Below are positions 1 to 8,370 of a DNA stretch of 39,724 nucleotides, one piece after another; position 1 is the first letter of the stretch; every line of letters starts with the position of its first letter. The stretch covers positions 1 to 39,724 of IMG/VR virus record IMGVR_UViG_3300006802_000027. One strand, 5' to 3'. The position numbers and the translations under genes are program-made. This DNA is from a virus. The notes under the pieces were generated by a model, which was given only the letters and a program-made list of their open reading frames with translations, searched no databases and was not told where the DNA came from.

Positions 1-123
1 CTTATTAGATTCATTTTCTTTTAATCCATTTATATAATCATCAAATTGTGCTTTTGCTCTACCATATGCCATTCTTTCCTCTGATTGGGGAGGAGAGTTT
101 TCTTTTATAGCATCTCTTTTTAA
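1..123. repeat. Terminal direct repeat, left copy
   Basis: These 123 bases are identical, base for base, to positions 39602-39724. The contig therefore closes on itself, giving a 39,601-base circle. The minus-strand reading frame runs without interruption across the join, which argues that the closure is genuine. The repeat may be an assembler overlap of a circular or circularly permuted genome, or a real short terminal repeat; the sequence alone cannot decide. Confidence 0.95.
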
Positions 124-522
124 AGAAACGTCTTTTGCCAAACTAGATATTTGTCCAGCCTCTTCCATTGTTACAGTTACGCCCAACTTATGAGAAGCAA
201 TGTCGGCTAAGAAAGCATCTTGTGTTTCTGGATTTAAAACTTTATCCATTTTATTAATACGAGAAATAATATCTCGACGTGCTTGTGGTTTTAAATCAGC
301 AACAGACTTAGCCCAATTTAATATTCCTTGTTGTTGATTTTTTAGAAGTAATTTTGACTCGAATAAAGTATTAACTTTTTCAGCGTTCAAATCTCCAAGA
401 AAAGAAGAAAAATAACTTCTTCTTTCTTCAGTTGTCATATCCGCTAACTTTTCTGGGTTTAAGTCGCCTGTTTTAATTCGATTTAAAAATTCGTTTACTA
501 GATTTTTATTTAGACAAAACAT
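1..522 (-). CDS. Internal virion protein with LPD38-like C-terminus, N-terminal part
   Basis: This is the first 174 codons of a 558-residue protein whose remainder lies at 38447-39601 on the closed circle. It begins MFCLNKNLVNEFLNRI with an ATG that overlaps the previous gene's stop as TAATG, so translation is probably coupled. The N-terminal part is charged and helical, with no signal peptide. The C-terminal part resembles the phage large polyvalent protein domain LPD38. By position after gp14- and gp15-like genes it fits the T7 gp16 slot, meaning a core protein ejected with the DNA. T7 gp16 is a single protein of about 1,300 residues; here the equivalent seems to be divided over at least two genes. 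No transglycosylase motif was recognised in this part. Confidence 0.8.
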   Translation of the reverse strand, partial: MFCLNKNLVNEFLNRIKTGDLNPEKLADMTTEERRSYFSSFLGDLNAEKVNTLFESKLLLKNQQQGILNWAKSVADLKPQARRDIISRINKMDKVLNPETQDAFLADIASHKLGVTVTMEEAGQISSLAKDVSLKRDAIKENSPPQSEERMAYGRAKAQFDDYINGLKENESNK

Positions 523-1823
523 TAGCACTCCAATGATTTAACAAAACTAGACCAATCTTCTTTTTTTGGTCTGGCTTGTTTTATATGATCTTTTATTTCT
601 TTAACTATTTGAATTTTTTGAGATTCTATTTTTTTACCAATTTTTTTAGACCTAACTTCTTGGATTGATTTAATTGCCCCAACTGGACTATCAGGATTTC
701 TTTCTCCCAAAGTTCTAATTCTTTGCCCCATTGTTGTCGCTTCGGTTGATAATCTTGAAGCTGTTGCTAAATCACGCAAAGTATTTACATCTCCTTCTTT
801 TATAGCTTTATTTTCAACTGCAACAAACAAACTTTCTGGGATAACTCCTTTTGGGGCTTGTTCTTCACCCATTGCAATTTTCTTAGCTAACTCGTAATCT
901 TTATTTATTAAATCAGATGCTTTTTGAGCCTGATCTTTCATATTAACGGTTTGATATTCAGGCAAATCACCAAATCCTTGAATTAATTTTTGCTCAATGG
1001 CTTTTTCTTGTACTCCAAGTGCTAATCCTCTAGTCTTTATCTTTGCCGTTTCTTCAACTGGCTTAATTTCTTGCAATAGTATTCCAAAATCTTGCTTGCT
1101 TGTTTCCCATTCTGGCTTAGTAACTAAATCAACAACCTTTTCCATAGGGATTTGAATAGGGGTATTACTGTTAACTGACGCATCAATATGATCTTGTTTG
1201 ATTCCCAATGTTTCTGTAACAATAGGATTATCTTTTATTATAGCCACTTGTTCGGGTGGAATCTCAACAGATTTTGGAGCGTTAATATCTTCCATTCGTT
1301 TGTTAATAAAATCTTTTGCAAAAGTCATTTTACCGATTGCCACACCCGAGACAACCAAATCCAATCCCTCTGCCAAATCTTTAATTAATAATGGAGTATT
1401 TGGTTTATTTTCGTCAATCCATCTACGAGCATTAAAAAAATGGTCTTTAATAGAAAAAGCTGTTAATGCCTTAACTGTTTCAAGAGGGGCTGATATTGCC
1501 CCTGACCCAACGGCTAATTGCATAGGAGCTTCTAATTGACGCATCACGCCTTGATTAATAATATCTTGCTCTCTATTATTAACCATCGCAGCAAATTGTT
1601 CTTTTGTTGCTTTTGGGTTCTTATTTAAAAATTCTTTCTCCGCTAACTTAGTGTCATATTGTTCTAAAATAGAAGTTCCAAATATAGAACGCAAAAAACC
1701 AGAAATCGAAGGAGTTGATTTAACTGGTGTTGGATTAACTTCTTGCATTGAGTTAATATCAAATTTAGTCGTTGATATCTTATCTTGTGGAGCTTCTACA
1801 GCTGTAGATATATCAAATGTCAT
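522..1823 (-). CDS. Internal virion (ejection) protein, gp16-region
   Basis: A 433-residue, highly charged protein lying between the gp15-like gene and the LPD38-like gene. The C-terminal third contains a stretch (about residues 350-395) with ATASRLSTEATTMGQRIRTL followed by an ERNPDSP motif. I associate this pattern with very large polyvalent or internal virion proteins of podoviruses, where it precedes LPD-type domains. It overlaps both neighbours by a few bases (stop and start share TAATG), consistent with one assembly module. A short hydrophobic patch near residues 150-170 might be membrane-active, but no clear transmembrane helix is visible. The likely role is a component of the internal core ejected during infection. 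The assignment rests on context and partial motif recall, not on a catalytic site. Confidence 0.6.
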   Translation of the reverse strand: MTFDISTAVEAPQDKISTTKFDINSMQEVNPTPVKSTPSISGFLRSIFGTSILEQYDTKLAEKEFLNKNPKATKEQFAAMVNNREQDIINQGVMRQLEAPMQLAVGSGAISAPLETVKALTAFSIKDHFFNARRWIDENKPNTPLLIKDLAEGLDLVVSGVAIGKMTFAKDFINKRMEDINAPKSVEIPPEQVAIIKDNPIVTETLGIKQDHIDASVNSNTPIQIPMEKVVDLVTKPEWETSKQDFGILLQEIKPVEETAKIKTRGLALGVQEKAIEQKLIQGFGDLPEYQTVNMKDQAQKASDLINKDYELAKKIAMGEEQAPKGVIPESLFVAVENKAIKEGDVNTLRDLATASRLSTEATTMGQRIRTLGERNPDSPVGAIKSIQEVRSKKIGKKIESQKIQIVKEIKDHIKQARPKKEDWSSFVKSLEC

Positions 1824-3208
1824 TATTTAATTTCCTCAATGCTACCGTTTGGATAAACTTTTGCTTTATTTCCGTTTTTATCAACCATAATTTTTCCTTC
1901 TTTTGGAAAAGTTGATACCTCGGGCTTTAATTGCAAAATTTGTTCATTAATAACATCTGTTTTTATAGTATTTGGATCGCTTCCAGCAATTGACCTATCA
2001 AAAAACTTATTTAACATTGAATAAACAACTGTTGGTGGAATACCTGCGTTATCTTTGGAAAAAGACTTTATTCCATTTATAGCTGATTCCATTGATGATT
2101 GATTCTCGCTTTTTGTATAAACTCCCTTTGATTGTCTTTCAAAAGTTTCTTTTGCATTTTGGATAAAATAACGATATTGGTTTGCTCCAATTTTACCACT
2201 TCCATAAGCCTCAGCAGCATCTTTTAAAATTTTGTCTACCTGTGGTTTACTTCCATGACTATCTTCTAAAAGTCTTAAAAAATATTCTGGTTGACCTAAA
2301 GAAGTTGACTCGGGAATATCATATTTCTTGTTAATCGCTAAAGAATCAAATATAGCAGCTGTTTCAGAGTCAATCATACCCTTTTGTTGCATATCTCTAA
2401 CCATAACAGGACTTAATGTTCCGTCGTGCAATGCCTGAGATAAATCAACTGTGCTTTGTGTTTGAACTTGTTTTAATTGCCAATCTTTAAACTCTTTATC
2501 TCTTTTTTCAACTTGTTTAGCTTGTTGAATTAATTTTCCTTTTACTGACGGTTCCAAAGAATTATCACTTTGTAAAATATTTATTCCTTGTTGAGGATTT
2601 GTATAAATTAAATTCTCATAAGCCTTTTTTGTTGAATCGCTAAGATACTTCTGTGCTTCTTGTGGAGTTATTACACCCGATTTTAACTGAGCATTGATTA
2701 ATTCTCCAATTTGTGCTTGATATTGCATACCTTCTGCTGGTGTAACTGCTGATAATTTTTTTGATTGTAAAATATCTAAATTAGTACCTAGTTGAACTTT
2801 ATTATATTCAATTTGTTTTTTTCCAGCATCGTGCTTAATTTTTAAAGCTGTTAATTGATTACTGTGGTCAATCTCTGCGCCCAATCTATAAGAAACTTGT
2901 TGATTACTTATTCCCTTTAAACTATTCTTCTTTGCATCTTCTAATTCTTTGACATACTTACCAGCATTATTAAAATCAGGATCACTAAAAGCTCTGTTCT
3001 GAATATCTAATGCCGCTGTTTCGTATTTAGCTTTTGCATCAGTTACTTGCATAACATCATTAGCATCAGACCACTTCTGAGCAATATCAGCCATTGTTCC
3101 AATAATCTTTTGTTGATTAGAAAAATTCTGATCAACTTCATTTCTGAAAGGAGCTGATTGAGTTGATGTAATATTTCTTTGTGCGTTATACGTTGGTAAA
3201 GTTGGCAC
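1823..3208 (-). CDS. Internal virion protein, T7 gp15-like
   Basis: A 461-residue protein, Gln- and Lys-rich and predicted mostly helical, with no cysteine or membrane segment noticed. It starts at GTG, 10 bases after a TAG that itself forms part of a TAGGAG ribosome binding site. Its position directly after the gp14-like gene and before the gp16-region genes is the order of T7 genes 14-15-16, and its composition (long helices, many QAQ/QKY segments) fits a gp15-like core protein. T7 gp15 is about 750 residues, so this is a shorter version. The C-terminal tail ends with a compact predicted beta segment (KIMVDKNGNKAKVYPNGSIE). Function is inferred from gene order; sequence similarity was not tested. 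Confidence 0.6.
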   Translation of the reverse strand: MPTLPTYNAQRNITSTQSAPFRNEVDQNFSNQQKIIGTMADIAQKWSDANDVMQVTDAKAKYETAALDIQNRAFSDPDFNNAGKYVKELEDAKKNSLKGISNQQVSYRLGAEIDHSNQLTALKIKHDAGKKQIEYNKVQLGTNLDILQSKKLSAVTPAEGMQYQAQIGELINAQLKSGVITPQEAQKYLSDSTKKAYENLIYTNPQQGINILQSDNSLEPSVKGKLIQQAKQVEKRDKEFKDWQLKQVQTQSTVDLSQALHDGTLSPVMVRDMQQKGMIDSETAAIFDSLAINKKYDIPESTSLGQPEYFLRLLEDSHGSKPQVDKILKDAAEAYGSGKIGANQYRYFIQNAKETFERQSKGVYTKSENQSSMESAINGIKSFSKDNAGIPPTVVYSMLNKFFDRSIAGSDPNTIKTDVINEQILQLKPEVSTFPKEGKIMVDKNGNKAKVYPNGSIEEIK

Positions 3209-3217
3209 GTCAATCTC

Positions 3218-3772
3218 CTATTTTAAGGGGGCAGCTTTAATCAATCCTTGTTGTCTATAAAAATTATATGTTGAATCAAATGTTGTATCTTTAATCGTTC
3301 CCACTGATGTAAATGTGTTTTTATTTCCAAAACCCTTATACATTGCATAATTAGAAGCACCAGATAAAATTGTAGAAAAAGCATTAGTATATCCAGTTGC
3401 AACTGCTGTTGATCCTTCTCGACGAACTGCCGAAGCTTTATTTAAAGCTAAATTCTTCTCCTGTTGGTAATTAAACTGACCGATTGCTTGATCAATTCCA
3501 ATTTGAGTTTGAGCGTTAAGCATAACTGCCATAGCACTTCCACCTAACCCAATTCCAGAAGCACCAATCGCTGCAACAGATTTAGCTAGTGTATGTCCTT
3601 TAACTCTATTATACTGTCCATATTCAATTTCAGATTGAGCCTGAATTGTATTGGCTTGATTCTCATAAATAGTCGCATTATAATTAGCTTCTGCCTTTTT
3701 AGCATATCCCTGGCTAATCTGAGAGATTGCTTGCACCGCACTCATTGCTAACATTACTCCACCAAAACTCAT
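3218..3772 (-). CDS. Internal virion protein B, T7 gp14-like
   Basis: A 184-residue protein starting MSFGGVMLAMSAVQAISQIS. It has an amphipathic/hydrophobic N-terminus, then a helical region rich in Ala, Gln and Asn containing ANYNATIYENQANTIQAQ, then a Gly/Ala-rich hydrophobic centre (AAIGASGIGLGGSAMAVM). This layout (N-terminal hydrophobic helix, YENQA-type repeat, Gly-rich middle, helical end) is typical of gp14-like internal virion protein B, which inserts in the outer membrane during ejection. Its start overlaps the stop of the upstream HNH gene as TAATG. It ends with TAG, which doubles as the start of the next ribosome binding site. Confidence 0.75.
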   Translation of the reverse strand: MSFGGVMLAMSAVQAISQISQGYAKKAEANYNATIYENQANTIQAQSEIEYGQYNRVKGHTLAKSVAAIGASGIGLGGSAMAVMLNAQTQIGIDQAIGQFNYQQEKNLALNKASAVRREGSTAVATGYTNAFSTILSGASNYAMYKGFGNKNTFTSVGTIKDTTFDSTYNFYRQQGLIKAAPLK

Positions 3773-4344
3773 TATGCACCTCTTTTAAGTTTTTTATTTT
3801 TATGGTATCTAAATAATTGTGATTTATTAACACAAGTTCTACATTGTCTTTTACCTTGTGACATTTTCAGATTATTCCCACTTAACAAATGACCCCTTAT
3901 ACAATGTGTTTTTCTTGCATTTATTGAAGGGGCTGCGTCGCTTCTTCTTACGTTCTCTACGCCAGTAACCGCTTCCAGATGTTCTGGGTTTATACAAATT
4001 TTATTTTTGCACAAATGATCTATTGTTAGCCCTTCTGGTATCTTAGATTTGAATAACTCATAAGATACTCTATGAGCATAATTACCTTGTATTCTTGAAT
4101 AACCCTTTACATTAACAGAATGTGGGTAATTCCAACAACCATTGTCATCAACCTTTATTCTTTCTGTAATATACTTTTTTTTATCTCTAATAATTTGGTT
4201 CTTTCTTGCAACACCAAAGCGTTTTATTATTATTGATATAGGAGAAGTAGAAACACCCAATTCTTTAGCTATTTCTCTATATGTTTTCTTTTCTTCAAGA
4301 TACATATTCCTAACATCTTCAACATTTATTATTATTCTTTTCAT
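3772..4344 (-). CDS. HNH homing endonuclease with N-terminal HTH
   Basis: A 190-residue protein. Residues about 20-45 form a helix-turn-helix (YREIAKELGVSTSPISIIIK), and residues about 100-125 carry the HNH core, with IDHLCKNKICINPEHLEAV giving the DH, N and H positions. The C-terminus has a CIRGH...CRTC zinc-knuckle pair. Such free-standing HNH proteins are usually homing endonucleases of phages. It sits between the tail protein gene and the gp14-like gene, interrupting what is normally a continuous structural block, which suggests insertion by homing. Start ATG is 17 bases after the tail gene stop, and the end overlaps the next start as TAATG. Confidence 0.88.
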   Translation of the reverse strand: MKRIIINVEDVRNMYLEEKKTYREIAKELGVSTSPISIIIKRFGVARKNQIIRDKKKYITERIKVDDNGCWNYPHSVNVKGYSRIQGNYAHRVSYELFKSKIPEGLTIDHLCKNKICINPEHLEAVTGVENVRRSDAAPSINARKTHCIRGHLLSGNNLKMSQGKRQCRTCVNKSQLFRYHKNKKLKRGA

Positions 4345-4361
4345 ATATTATCAATGTACCA

Positions 4362-6377
4362 TCAGTCGTCACTTGTGTCAAGGGTAGTGACAATTGACAA
4401 TAATTCTATTGGTAAAGGATCGGAATTTTCGATATAAACTTGCGCTCCGTATTCGTAATCTCCATTAAAAGATAAGTTTGGAATCGTGCCTGTGTATAAA
4501 TCTTCTGGTTCTCCCATTAACGTACTTGCACTTCTAAACTGTACTCGATCTAAATTATCAGCGTCTTTTCCGTAGTAAAATCCTGTATGAGAGTTATTAA
4601 CTTTAAACGCTACTTTATTAATCCTTTGAATCTTCCCTTGCGATGTCCCTCTTTGACTTCCAGCTTCTTGAGGTAATGTCTTAATAGTTTGAGTATAAGG
4701 CAATCCAGCGGTTACAACAAAATAGTCATATTCTAAACTGATTGTTCCATTAGAAACCGTCTTGTTTGGTTTGTCTGTTCCACCATCAGCCAGAACAACA
4801 ACTTCTTTTGTTTCTAAATGGTCAAGTCCTGATATTGAGGAAACTGATAATCCCCAATCACCCCCAATGTAAGATGTGGCATCGAAATTATATTTAACTT
4901 CTCCAACAACTACCGTAGAAGATGTAAAGGCTGTGATTTTTAGTTCTCCAACCGTTACTCCGTCATCATCAATTGCTCTGATTCTTTGTCCAATATCACT
5001 TGACGCAAACCAAGCCGCAGACGAGGTGACAACAACGGTAGTTCCTGCTGTTGCGGATAAACTAATTGATGTTGCCGTTGAAGCGGCTGTTTGATCATAA
5101 GCACTATAAGTTAACCCTGAATGAACATAAAAACATTGGTCTTTTCTATCGGGGACGATTTGACTCTTGAATCTTTCGATATATCGTCTTTCAGAAGTAC
5201 CTGAGTTAATCGTTCTTTTAGTAACAACCCAAACTTCATCATTAGGCTCAGTTGCTGACGGAATCGTTGCAATTGATTCGTAATTCCCATCTGTTGTCTG
5301 TCTTGACCAACCTGTTAATTCTTGATCGACTTCTCTTGTCATTGTAGAAATCGTTCCTTGTGAAGTAACACACCAAAGAATCGTGTCGGGGTTTTGTTGA
5401 TAAGCCATATCAATAAACCCGTCCCCTGCGATATGAGGTGATAGAATCGTCCGGTCAGATGACTTATAAGAGTTTAATGTATCAAAATTAAAATAAAGCT
5501 CTCTTAGTTTTCTAGCAAAGCGTTGGATATAGTAAAGGAAATTTCCAATCTTTTTAGGGACAACCGCCTCTGATCCCCAACTTGTGTCTTTGGTTACATT
5601 ACAATTCGCCGGAGTTAAAGGCGAACCATCTCCTGATTTAACTGAAAATTCTCCACCGTAAGTACCGGCGATTAAGTCAAGACCAGGGGCAAGCCACTTA
5701 ATATCATTAGATTCGTTAGATGCAAGTTGAATATCGATTGCATCATCATCTTCTCCACCGTCTAAAGCAAAGTTTTCAAATTGGAAGGATTTACTCATCC
5801 ATACGTTTTGAGGTTGATAAGTTGTTCGAGCAAATACAAGTCTTTGTTGATGAAAGGTTACCCGGGCAGGCCAACCAAGAACATCTGACCAAGAACCTTG
5901 CGCCCATTGAGTTGTTGCTGAGGCTGTGGACAAAGTCTTCATAACTGTGGCTGTAGCTGTTGAAGGATTAGTTATTGCAGTGATCTTAACATACCCTTGT
6001 TCAGCTAAACCAGTTGTTGAATTAGTAACTGTCGATCCAATTTTCCAATATGTGTTTAAATGTCCTAAAGTACTACCAGAAGCAGTAAATATGTTTGAAC
6101 TAGCAGATAGGGTTACACTACCAACAGTTGCACTTGCTGTGATTGTCGCACTCGTTAAGAGAAGAACTGTTGACCCAGATAATATCGCATTATCTGAGAA
6201 GAACGGCCCACCAATAAAAGGCAAGTCAGTCAACGTCCAATTATTAGCTGCAATTCTAGTTAATTTTCTAGGAACATGATTTTCATGAGCAAGATAAATA
6301 ACGTCATTTATCTGAGCATATTGAATATCAAATATCTCTGTTGCTGTATAATCATGTGTTAATTCATAAACTGCCAT
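4362..6377 (-). CDS. Tail tubular protein B-like, C-terminal part of a split gene
   Basis: A 671-residue protein beginning MAVYELTHDYTATEIFDIQY and continuing with INDVIYLAHENHVPRKLTRI. In my knowledge of this large podovirus tail protein family, that region normally follows, in one chain, a roughly 100-residue N-terminal segment ending in a YIRFYxDG-type motif. Here that N-terminal segment is encoded separately, twice, in the genes just upstream. The reading frame upstream of the ATG is open back to a single TAG that ends the 352-residue neighbour, so the two are in the same frame with only the stop and three codons between. Around residues 195-330 the usual WLAPG...L..GT.GGEF core is present, and the C-terminus is beta-rich. 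The likely role is the tail tube/nozzle. Confidence 0.75.
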   Translation of the reverse strand: MAVYELTHDYTATEIFDIQYAQINDVIYLAHENHVPRKLTRIAANNWTLTDLPFIGGPFFSDNAILSGSTVLLLTSATITASATVGSVTLSASSNIFTASGSTLGHLNTYWKIGSTVTNSTTGLAEQGYVKITAITNPSTATATVMKTLSTASATTQWAQGSWSDVLGWPARVTFHQQRLVFARTTYQPQNVWMSKSFQFENFALDGGEDDDAIDIQLASNESNDIKWLAPGLDLIAGTYGGEFSVKSGDGSPLTPANCNVTKDTSWGSEAVVPKKIGNFLYYIQRFARKLRELYFNFDTLNSYKSSDRTILSPHIAGDGFIDMAYQQNPDTILWCVTSQGTISTMTREVDQELTGWSRQTTDGNYESIATIPSATEPNDEVWVVTKRTINSGTSERRYIERFKSQIVPDRKDQCFYVHSGLTYSAYDQTAASTATSISLSATAGTTVVVTSSAAWFASSDIGQRIRAIDDDGVTVGELKITAFTSSTVVVGEVKYNFDATSYIGGDWGLSVSSISGLDHLETKEVVVLADGGTDKPNKTVSNGTISLEYDYFVVTAGLPYTQTIKTLPQEAGSQRGTSQGKIQRINKVAFKVNNSHTGFYYGKDADNLDRVQFRSASTLMGEPEDLYTGTIPNLSFNGDYEYGAQVYIENSDPLPIELLSIVTTLDTSDD

Positions 6378-6386
6378 GTTTCTCTC

Positions 6387-7445
6387 CTAAGTTGTTACTA
6401 CTGCGCCATCTGTATAAAATCTAAAATAACTTTCCCCTGCCTCGATGATATAAGAGTCGTCTCTATTAAAAACAAAGGGTATTAATCGTGCTCTCCCGTA
6501 AACTCTTTCTGCAATGCCTTCACTCGAACTTGTGTCGCTGTATTCAGTGTCTGGTACTGTAAAATTAGAAGTCCAACGTACTACATTTGACCATCTTACC
6601 TCGTCAAGCCATCCATCAAACTCATCAGCTTCTGTATCATTGTTACCTTCACCTATTTGAAACAAAGAATTTAAAGAACCAGGAGATACATTCAAACCTA
6701 TTTCTCCAGTTACATCAAGAACACCATCTCGATATAAATTTATAGTAGAAGATGATTTTATATATGCAATATGATACCATTGGTTTAAATTTAAATTAAT
6801 ATTAGAAGAAGTAAATGTATAGCTAGTACCAGCAGCCGAAGCAGTTCTCCATTCAAAACGATGTTCTGTTGCAGATAGCTTTTGATAATAAAAATAACTT
6901 ACATCATTTAATACTCCACTTGATACACTTCCTTTTTGTCTAAAGATATAAAAAATACTATTACTACCATTGCCTGTTGGGAAAGAATTGAATCTAATCC
7001 TAAAGTCAAATGTAAAAGAGCCTGCATAGGTTAAATCATAAATATTAGAATTACTTGGAGTAATTTGTAGATAGTTAGCACTCTTAACACTTGCTGACGG
7101 AGTAAATCTAGCTGATTGGTCGAAAACTGCTTGCCCTGTATCAATCGCCACAAGCCCAAGAACTGATGCGGTATTGTTTCCCGTACTATCTACTGTAAAT
7201 CCCGGGGTTGTATCAAAATGCAACAAAAGGATTGTATTGTCATCCAATCCACCAGCTACCGTGTCATACTTCGCATCATTTATAAATTCCGAACCAGGGG
7301 TACTAATTACCGAACCATAAGGGCTGACAATCATATTCTCAACAATAGAACAAGCGTTGTCGTACTGAGCAATGTCTGATCGTCCGTATAGTGAAGGTGC
7401 GAACTCTCCACCTGCAAATGATGTTTTTATTGTGTCTAGCTTCAT
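6387..7445 (-). CDS. Tail protein N-terminal domain with inserted LamG domain
   Basis: A 352-residue protein made of three parts. Residues 1-60 (MKLDTIKTSFAGGEFAPSLY...ISTPGSEFIN) and the last 40 (RARLIPFVFNRDDSYIIEAG...FRFYTDGAVVTT) match the start and end of the adjacent 100-residue protein almost residue for residue. Between them, residues about 65-310 form a LamG/concanavalin A-like sandwich, with LLLHFD at its start, NQWYHIAYI in the middle and GWLDEVRWS...RWTSNFTVP at its end. That domain resembles the stand-alone LamG protein encoded 1.3 kb upstream. It starts with ATGA overlap to the 100-residue gene and ends with TAG in frame with the 671-residue gene. A carbohydrate-binding role is plausible but inferred from the fold. 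Confidence 0.8.
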   Translation of the reverse strand: MKLDTIKTSFAGGEFAPSLYGRSDIAQYDNACSIVENMIVSPYGSVISTPGSEFINDAKYDTVAGGLDDNTILLLHFDTTPGFTVDSTGNNTASVLGLVAIDTGQAVFDQSARFTPSASVKSANYLQITPSNSNIYDLTYAGSFTFDFRIRFNSFPTGNGSNSIFYIFRQKGSVSSGVLNDVSYFYYQKLSATEHRFEWRTASAAGTSYTFTSSNINLNLNQWYHIAYIKSSSTINLYRDGVLDVTGEIGLNVSPGSLNSLFQIGEGNNDTEADEFDGWLDEVRWSNVVRWTSNFTVPDTEYSDTSSSEGIAERVYGRARLIPFVFNRDDSYIIEAGESYFRFYTDGAVVTT

Positions 7446-7744
7446 GTTGTAACTACTGCTCCGTCGGTATAGAATCTGAAATAATTATATCCAGCTTCAA
7501 TTATGTATGAATCATCTTTTGAAAAAACGAAAGGCATTAATCTCGCAAGGCCTGTTGACCCACCAGTTTTACACGCATTAATAAACTCTGTACCCGGCGT
7601 GCTTATCGCAGACCCATATGGACGGATAAGAAAATTCTCAAGCGTTTCACATGCATTTTCATATTGTGCGATATCAGTCCGTCCAAATAAGCGAGGTGAG
7701 AATTCTCCACCAACAAAACTTGTTTTTATTGTATCAAGCTTCAT
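7442..7744 (-). CDS. Tail protein N-terminal domain, free-standing copy
   Basis: A 100-residue protein, MKLDTIKTSFVGGEFSPRLF..., containing GGEFSPRLFGRTDIAQYENAC, then STPGTEFIN, then RLMPFVFSKDDSYIIEAG and FRFYTDGAVVTT. This is the characteristic N-terminal segment of the large podovirus tail tubular B-like protein, which normally continues for another 600-700 residues. Here it stops with TGA that overlaps the ATG of a second, LamG-interrupted copy. It is therefore a free N-terminal domain, either a functional subunit in a split tail protein or the residue of a tandem duplication. It is the most compact copy and has no insertion. Confidence 0.8.
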   Translation of the reverse strand: MKLDTIKTSFVGGEFSPRLFGRTDIAQYENACETLENFLIRPYGSAISTPGTEFINACKTGGSTGLARLMPFVFSKDDSYIIEAGYNYFRFYTDGAVVTT

Positions 7745-7992
7745 TTTTTAATTACTCTATTTTTTTTCCAATATGCTTCAACTTTTAAATTAGCACATCC
7801 AAAGCCAATTAAATCTTGCTTAGGAACATCATCATTGTAAACATTAACTTGTTTTTCAATATTATCAATCTTAGTTGAACTACTGGGAGATATAAATTTC
7901 TGATATACCCCCCAAATAGTTAGTCCAATTATGCTATAAATAGCAAAATGGATGAATCTTTGACTAAGAAAACGGATTATTATTCCAATCAC
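7741..7992 (-). CDS. Single-pass membrane protein, possible lysis/spanin component
   Basis: An 83-residue protein with one transmembrane helix near residues 14-30 (FAIYSIIGLTIWGVYQKF) and a polar remainder ending in basic residues. It starts at GTG, overlapping the previous stop as GTGA, and ends with TAA overlapping the next ATG. Together with the two small membrane proteins upstream it forms a three-gene cluster of membrane proteins between tail genes, the sort of place where podoviruses keep holin and spanin genes. I do not recognise a family, there is no lipobox, and the spanin idea is only positional. Confidence 0.55.
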   Translation of the reverse strand: MIGIIIRFLSQRFIHFAIYSIIGLTIWGVYQKFISPSSSTKIDNIEKQVNVYNDDVPKQDLIGFGCANLKVEAYWKKNRVIKK

Positions 7993-8102
7993 TTCTTAAT
8001 TCTCCAATTAAGCTTTGAACCAGACAATGAGAAATACAAAACAGATAACAATCCTCCAACAACAATTCCAAAATAAAAATTTAAATCAAAAATTAAACTC
8101 AT
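7989..8102 (-). CDS. 37-residue membrane microprotein
   Basis: A short gene translating as MSLIFDLNFYFGIVVGGLLS... and ending in WRIKK. It has one hydrophobic helix (about residues 8-28) and a basic end. Its start is supported by a strong ribosome binding site, AGGAGG, five bases before the ATG. Its stop overlaps the next gene's GTG as GTGA, which indicates coupled translation. Position within a cluster of small membrane proteins suggests a lysis role such as a holin or its regulator, but nothing in the sequence proves it. Confidence 0.65.
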   Translation of the reverse strand: MSLIFDLNFYFGIVVGGLLSVLYFSLSGSKLNWRIKK

Positions 8103-8111
8103 TTATTCCTC

Positions 8112-8360
8112 CTAGTTTATTCCTCGTTTAAGTAATCCCTTAATTTCTTTTAAGTCATCACCAACAGAAATATAATATACCTCTAATTTTGATACCCTAG
8201 ACTCCAAAGATTCCGCCTTGCTTCTCCCATCTGAAGCAACACTCCAAGCAGCATTTACAAATAAACCAAGTAAAATAGCTATTACACTAGAATAAACTGC
8301 TAAAATTAATTTTGTTCCCACATCATTCCTTCTTTCTTCTGCCGTTGGTGTCATCCCCAA
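8112..8360 (-). CDS. Membrane protein with coiled coil, XhlA/holin-like
   Basis: An 82-residue protein with a charged N-terminus, a transmembrane helix about residues 17-40 (KLILAVYSSVIAILLGLFV) and a coiled-coil end (SLESRVSKLEVYYISVGDDL then KEIKGLLKR). This combination resembles small hemolysin XhlA-like or holin-associated phage proteins, though those usually have the coiled coil first and the helix last. The start is either TTG at 8360, with AAAGGA four bases before it, or ATG at 8354. It is the first of three co-directional membrane protein genes. Function in lysis is inferred. Confidence 0.6.
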   Translation of the reverse strand: MGMTPTAEERRNDVGTKLILAVYSSVIAILLGLFVNAAWSVASDGRSKAESLESRVSKLEVYYISVGDDLKEIKGLLKRGIN

Positions 8361-8370
8361 GATGTCCTTT

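Noticed and set aside
1188-1539. Plus-strand frames inside the internal virion protein gene
   Set aside because: They mirror the minus-strand gene and lack ribosome sites. No convincing plus-strand gene was found anywhere in the window.
3209-6389. Genome-wide recoding of TAG
   Set aside because: Two TAG stops lie in frame with the next gene, but in both cases TAG is part of a TAGGAG ribosome site. Other genes (for example at 13447, 19471 and 37557) also end with TAG, and long genes have no internal TAG. Standard code is the better explanation; a single read-through at 6387 remains possible.
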